Source: Cristatella mucedo
Taxonomy: Eukaryota > Bryozoa > Phylactolaemata > Cristatellidae
Assembly: GCA_009760855.2 (NCBI GenBank)
Contig: WPIO01000074.1
Location: 1 to 64,000, forward strand
Direction of reading: 5' to 3'
DNA: 64,000 nucleotides
Position numbers and translations under genes: made by a program. The number at the start of each line of letters is the position of its first letter. Within the stretch, counting starts at the first letter, position 1. Shown here one piece after another: positions 59,601 through 64,000 of this stretch. The notes beneath the pieces were generated by a model, which saw only the letters and a list, made by a program, of their open reading frames with translations, had not been told where the DNA came from and did not search any database.

Positions 59601-60693
59601 TAAGAACATAATGAGATTTTCCTTGATCACTATATAAAAAAACATCTACATGATTCTCACTTTCCTCAGAGTTAACAATTAATAGAAATAAAGAATGAGT
59701 ATATTTGTAAACATTTATAGTAATATTAAATAATTTAGCAAGTTTTGGAATATCCTCAACTCTAATTGGAACACTATTATTAACACTAAATTGACTCCTT
59801 GGATCATCTTCATCTGTTGTCGTAAATAGTGGTTTTATTAAATATAATATATCTGAATACTTCTCTTGTAATACGACTCTTAAATTATGAGTTGCTTCTT
59901 TATGATGAGTGGAAGGATGCAATGCTCGTAAAACACACCACAATGCACAATAATTATTTTCAGTATTCTTCATGTTTATGATGCATCTCTTATTCCTTAA
60001 TCTTTCAGGGAGAGGAATATAAGAACCTCCAGTTTGAGGAGTATTTTTTGTAAACTTTGCATAAGCACTAACAATTCTTACAACTCTACAAGAAGAACCA
60101 CCCTCATTTCAATCATCAAGTGTTTTATTAATTACAGCAAACTGTTTTCCAATAATTGATTTAAAATGAAAAACCCTATTCAAAATTATTGGTAAAGAAC
60201 CATTCAATACAGCATAGAGAGTTTCACTCTTTGAATTTTCTAATTTAACATGAATGACAAGACTCATCTTTACATTATTTATACTTGAAGAAACACTTTT
60301 CATAACATCTATTAAACCTGGAGTACAAATTTCTTTAAATATATTAATATCAGAATCTTCTAAATTGAAACCTTCATATTTTTAATCAATCTCATTACCA
60401 TTAGCAGTTTTCCTTCCTAAAAACCAACCACTTGCTTCAATTTTACGAAGACGTTTTGATTCACTAAAGAAACTATCTACTTTTCTCTTTTTAAGAGTTA
60501 TTGCTTTGTGTGATAATAGAGTTTTAATTAGTGATTTTACATCATTTGCAGAAACAGGATAATTAAAAACAGGAAAAGTTTTACCGTATTTCTTATTAAA
60601 AGATGGTTTAGTTCCAAACTTTAATTCATAAGAAGATGCTAGTCTTTTAATGTGCTCATTAAGCAAATTCACCCTCTCGCCGTGAAAATTCAT
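56668..60693 (-). pseudogene. Protein-primed family-B DNA polymerase (Polinton type), broken
   Basis: About 1,340 codons, the expected size. N-terminal part 60693-60109, then a part with GGSYIPLPERLRNKRCIIN (about 60020) typical of Polinton polymerases. Exonuclease motif I is FVAYADFEC (about 59350), followed by LDHCHLTGKYRGSAH, then HNLRGYDSH. Polymerase motif A is DATNLYGWAM (about 58150), the motif B region FFKLINNAFFGKTMENVR (about 57660) and motif C YTDTDSL (about 57354). It ends with a Cys-containing tail. It copies the element from a protein primer. Breaks: TAA at 60382, 58956 and 57370, TGA at 60109, and frame changes near 59570, 59205, 59055, 58625, 58375, 58285 and 57715. The zinc-binding segment usually found before motif I is missing or scrambled. 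Confidence 0.9.
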
Positions 60694-60747
60694 TTTTCTC
60701 AGACATCTAAATTAAGGAAATAAAATTTGTTTGATTAAAATAATTTT

Positions 60748-60919
60748 TTTACTATAGTATACAGTTGAGTAAAATTTGGTGAGTAGTATGTGATTTTTCC
60801 ATTTTATAGACAGATACTTGAATTGAACATTTTGTAATGAGATCGAGCAGAAGCGAGATCGAATAAAAAAATGTTCAATTCAAGGGTCTGGCTATAAAAG
60901 GGAAAAATCACATACTTCT
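60748..60919. repeat. Right terminal inverted repeat, mostly a 138-bp palindrome
   Basis: 60782-60919 is the inverse counterpart of 42785-42922 (about nine differences in roughly 157 aligned bases) and has the same internal symmetry and the same 138-base length. 60748-60781 extends the shared part. Confidence 0.88.
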
Positions 60920-60924
60920 CATCC
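60920..60924. repeat. Target-site duplication catcc (right)
   Basis: Direct repeat of 42780-42784, directly outside the right end. Confidence 0.65.
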
Positions 60925-60949
60925 CGCTTTCACAAAATTTATTTTGTAG

Positions 60950-61150
60950 CGGCGAAACGCTTGCCGACGGAACCCTTGCCGGCGGAACGCTTGCCGACGC
61001 TGTTCGACGGCGGAACGCTTGCCGACGGTTAGCTGTTCAAGGCAAGCAGCGATTCGCTAACGGACATTCTCAGTAGCGTGCGCTCGTCGCATTCGGCCGC
61101 ATTGAGAGAGAGACAGAGAAAGAGAGAGAGAAAGAGAGAGAGCCGTTTTC
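60950..61150. repeat. Short minisatellite ggcggaacgcttgccgac and (GA)n
   Basis: About four units of ggaacgcttgccgacg at 60952-61030, then a degenerate gagagaaag run at 61105-61142. Host DNA resumes here. Confidence 0.85.
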
Positions 61151-61389
61151 AGAACCGAATAACCTCAATATGTTTCGGCGTCAGCTCGCGCAAGCGCACG
61201 AGAGAAGCCGCGCTTCAGCTGTAAGCCACGTCGCTGCCGGCGGTCGCAGCACTTGAGCGCACGCGCGCGCCTCGCCGCCGCAGGCGTCACGACGCCCTCG
61301 GCAGCGAGACGACGGCGGCGCGAGGTTCGGCCTGCCGCCCGCCTGCGGCGCGAGCTGGACGCTCCGTCGGCGAGGCGATGCGAGCTCCT

Positions 61390-62022
61390 CTAGCGGAGCA
61401 TTGCCGTAGCCGCGACCGCGGCGGCGGCGAGCACCGGAGCGGCGGTCGAGCGAGCGCCGACGACGGCCGAGTTGCACTTGTCGCCGGCGCAGTAGCACGT
61501 GGTGACCTTGACCCCATTGCCGTTGCGGATGACGCCTAAGCTGGAGCAGCCCGTTGTCGCCGAGGTCAACGAGCACGACCTGACCGTGACGGTGCCCGTG
61601 ACTCCTGCGGCGCACGAAAGCGAGCGAGTGCTCGGCCGCCGCTGCTCGACCCGCGACGGACACTAGCAAGCCCGCCCGCGAGACGGCGCTGCGATGCGCG
61701 CGACGCGACGCTGCTAGGCGCCGGCGACAGTCGCGAACATTGGGAAGAGGCCTGAAGCGGCGGCGCGCGCGGCTCAGTGTAGCGAGCCCAGCGAGGAAAC
61801 CGCGCTTTGTCACGCGGCCCAGAGATGCGCGGCGGCGGCGGCTGCGGCGGCGGTGGCCGGCGCAGCGGCGGCGTTCGGCAGACTCACCGAACAAGGCCGT
61901 GTCTGAAACCTCTGTAAGGCAGACGCCGGTGGAGCACGTCGCCGACACCTTGCTGGACGTGACCAGGTCGGTGCAGCCGCCGGAGCTGACCGCGTCGGTG
62001 CAGACGTAGCAGTCGGCGTCGG
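61390..62022 (-). CDS. Ly6/uPAR-type protein, divergent minus-strand gene (exons 2 and 3)
   Basis: Minus-strand exon 2 is 62022-61888 (after ctccag; DADCYVCTDAVSSGG; five cysteines; donor gtgagt) and exon 3 is 61604-61390 (after gccgcag; five cysteines; TTCYCAGDKCNSA; hydrophobic Ala-rich tail ending AATAMLR, stop TAG). Both junctions are phase 1, as in the plus-strand genes. A candidate signal-peptide start (MAAAVLASAAPRLLTLLLA) is at 62962-62900 on the same strand, but I could not find a phase-1 donor for it, so the 5' end is unresolved. It is a secreted or GPI-anchored surface protein, by family. Confidence 0.78.
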
Positions 62023-64000
62023 CTGGAGCGCAGGCGCGTCAGTGAGCGAGGCGTGGCGACGAGCGAGCGAGCGAGCGAGCGCGCATCGATTTCTAGACGC
62101 TCGCCGAATCGTGGCGGATTCGGTCACGCGCACCTCGCTGAACGGCCAAGTCGTATCAAGCCTGCGAGAGCCCTCGAATCTCCTCCTTTAGTGATGGAGC
62201 GATCGGCCATCTAATGGTAAAAGAAAGTTTCCTGTCGGGCGCAATGCAGCGAATCTCCATCGACCGTAGTTGAGCTGAGCGCCACCGTCGATCGTAGAGG
62301 CTCGCTGTATCGGCGGTCGTCGGACTTGAGCGCGACGTCACGCTGCGTCGCCACCAAAGTACGCACCGGCTTCAGTCGCCGCTGTCGATACTGACGTGGC
62401 CTCATTTTCTTCCTCTCCTGCTAGTTAGTTTGCGAGATTTAGATTTCAATTTTTAATTTCTAAACTTAATTTATAATTTTCCAAATTTCCAACTTCTAAA
62501 CCACGGCCTTTACGAAACGCCCCGACGACCGATTGCAAAATGCTTGCTCGGAGCGCTGCGTGAAGTCGGCAGCGCACCGACCGCACGAGCGCGCGCGCTC
62601 GCTCGCGCCGCCTCGCCGCTCGACGGCTCGCAGTCGCTGCGTCGAGCCGCTGAGCCTGAGCATCGAGACTAACGGTCTGACGGCGTCAGCGGCGACGCAC
62701 GGGCGAAACGCAGACGCTGCCCGCGACGGCGTCTGCGGCGAAGCAACGTCACCGGCGCTCGCTCGCTCGCTCGCTCGTCGCTATCGACGACGAAGCGAAA
62801 CGAACGGCGGGCGACGGGCGGCGACGAGCGCTTCGGCCACGCCGCCCGCCCCGAGGCCGCCTTCGGGGGAGCCTAGCACATGCCTCGCCGAACGGCCAGT
62901 GCGCAGGCGAGCAGCAGGGTAAGCAGCCGCGGCGCGGCCGATGCGAGAACGGCGGCGGCCATCTCGTGCGCGAGTACAGCTGGCGCCTCGGCGGTGAGCG
63001 CTAGGATCGCGAGTGCCGACCGGAAGGAAACGCGCGCGAGCCGACGCGAATGGCGAGAGGCCGCGACCGCTGCCTAGCAACCTAGCAGCGTGCGTACCGT
63101 GTGAGTCGGCGCCTCGAGTACACGTCTCGCCACCATGAAAACGACCGACCTAACGACCTAACGACCTAACCCACCGTCACGACCTAACGACCGCTAGCGA
63201 GAAGTGAGGCCACAACAGCGCTCAATAGACCGGCCGGTCGAAAAAACTGACGATGAATTGGCTCGGTTCGATGCCCACGTTAACGCTAAGTAAACGCTAC
63301 GTAAACTCTACCGGCTTGTGGTAAGCGGATCTCGAGGTGATGACGAACGGCAAGCAATCACTCGGCTCAGATCGGGCGGGCGGAATTCCCAACGATCGAC
63401 TCTGCCTGACACCTTAATGGCTAAGGCTTTTGGCGACGCATTATGCCCGACGCGCCGGAGCCGCCAGCGCGCCGAGCCATCGCTGATGCTTGACCTGGAC
63501 ATCGGACGGAGCAGCAAATAGCGTAGTGCCGATCCTAAGTCACAGCTGCTGAGCCGCTCGAGCCACAAGCTCGAGTCACTCTCTCGTATCGCGGCGCTAC
63601 TTCTCGCCGGTCAGCGCCGCTCTCGCACTCGAGCCGCAAGCACGTCTCGGGCTGCAATCTGTACTGGCGACGCTGTGCGCTTAGCCGAAATATGTTAGCG
63701 GCGAATTACCCTAAAATACCCACACAAAAAAGCATCACAACAGGAAGCGCTTCTCCGAGCGGTCGTCGGATCACGTTGGCAGGAGCCGCCAGCGTGATCT
63801 GTGAGTCCGCTTCGCCCCTCCCCGCTTGATCTTGACTCACCAGGGCTCAGGCGATTGACGAGCGGCACGCACGCTCGTGACCAGATCGGAGGGGTGGATA
63901 CTCTTCGAACGGTTAGTTAACCGAATCCACGCGAAACTTCAGCTGTCTTCGACGTCACTTTCAAGCGATGGCGATTTAGCAACAGTGAGTTGACGAAAGT
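62023..64000. other. GC-rich host spacer, possible first exon of the minus-strand Ly6 gene
   Basis: Contains the candidate signal-peptide exon near 62900-62962 (minus) and gagcgagcgagcgagcg-type runs at 62065 and 62757, with eight-base cgacctaa repeats at 63143-63192. From 63200 to the end nothing is recognised. Open frames are compositional. Confidence 0.45.

Larger units (their letters stand above)
42785..60919. mobile_element. Polinton/adintovirus-like endogenous viral element, 18,135 bp
   Basis: Strongly AT-rich DNA in GC-rich host sequence, bounded by inverted ends (agtagtatgtgattttt at left; its inverse with one or two changes at right) and by the 5-bp direct repeat catcc (42780-42784 and 60920-60924). 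It encodes protein-primed family-B polymerase, capsid-type proteins, A32-like ATPase, adenain-like protease, PLA2-like protein, fibre-like proteins, YqaJ-like nuclease, HNH-AP2 nuclease and several small genes. Genes run on both strands in blocks. Most long genes are broken and no integrase is visible. The inverted ends are about 94% identical by my hand alignment. Confidence 0.9.

Noticed and set aside
42785-60919. Bacterial or phage contamination as the source of the AT-rich block
   Set aside because: Inverted ends, a direct target repeat and GC-rich host sequence on both sides, plus Polinton-type polymerase motifs, fit an insertion in animal DNA. Misassembly cannot be excluded without reads.
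42785-60919. A fully recoded genome in which both TAA and TGA are sense codons
   Set aside because: Frameshifts are at least as common as in-frame stops, and coherent genes end cleanly at TAA, so decay or sequence error explains TAA better.
61181-61948. 255-codon Arg-rich minus-strand frame
   Set aside because: It runs out of frame through the two Ly6 exons and their intron; the cysteine-rich exon frames explain the region better.

Overview
This window is animal nuclear DNA. The evidence is a set of intron-containing secreted or GPI-anchored Ly6/uPAR-type genes, non-LTR retrotransposon 3' ends, tRNA-derived SINEs, hAT transposons and very long (GA)n microsatellites in a GC-rich background. 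A flatworm or another lophotrochozoan would fit, but the species cannot be fixed from the sequence alone. LAYOUT. 1-42784 is host DNA. It carries Ly6 genes at 2486-4745, 16308-18751 and 30731-32463, a broken one at 26284-26919, and orphan or decayed first exons at 1503 and 22147. All complete copies share one plan: a signal-peptide exon, an exon with the first five cysteines, and a last exon with the other five cysteines and a hydrophobic C-terminus, joined by two phase-1 introns. A large dispersed segmental duplication links about 340-15565 with about 28960-42560. It carries a Ly6 gene, a hexamer array and the same hAT insertion, with the same 8-bp target duplication, in both copies. Ly6 exon 2 differs at 20 of 141 bases between the copies while exon 3 differs at one of 194. 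42785-60919 is the outstanding feature: an AT-rich 18,135-bp element flanked by CATCC direct repeats. Its ends are inverted repeats, and each one is itself a 138-bp palindrome. It encodes a Polinton/adintovirus-like virion and replication set: protein-primed family-B DNA polymerase, double-jelly-roll-type major capsid candidate, two candidate minor capsid/penton proteins, coiled-coil virion protein, A32-type packaging ATPase, adenain-type protease, phospholipase A2-like protein, fibre-like proteins, a YqaJ-like exonuclease and an HNH-AP2 endonuclease. It also has several small unrecognised genes, including a tandem trio that share a start motif. I found no integrase. Most long genes are interrupted by frameshifts and in-frame TAA or TGA, while the PLA2-like gene, a 172-aa unknown gene and several small ones are open. 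The element is either a recently decayed endogenous virus/transposon or an intact one in a poorly polished assembly; an altered meaning of TGA is a minor alternative. 60925-64000 returns to GC-rich host DNA, with a short minisatellite and a further, divergent Ly6 gene on the minus strand (exons 2 and 3 clear, exon 1 uncertain).
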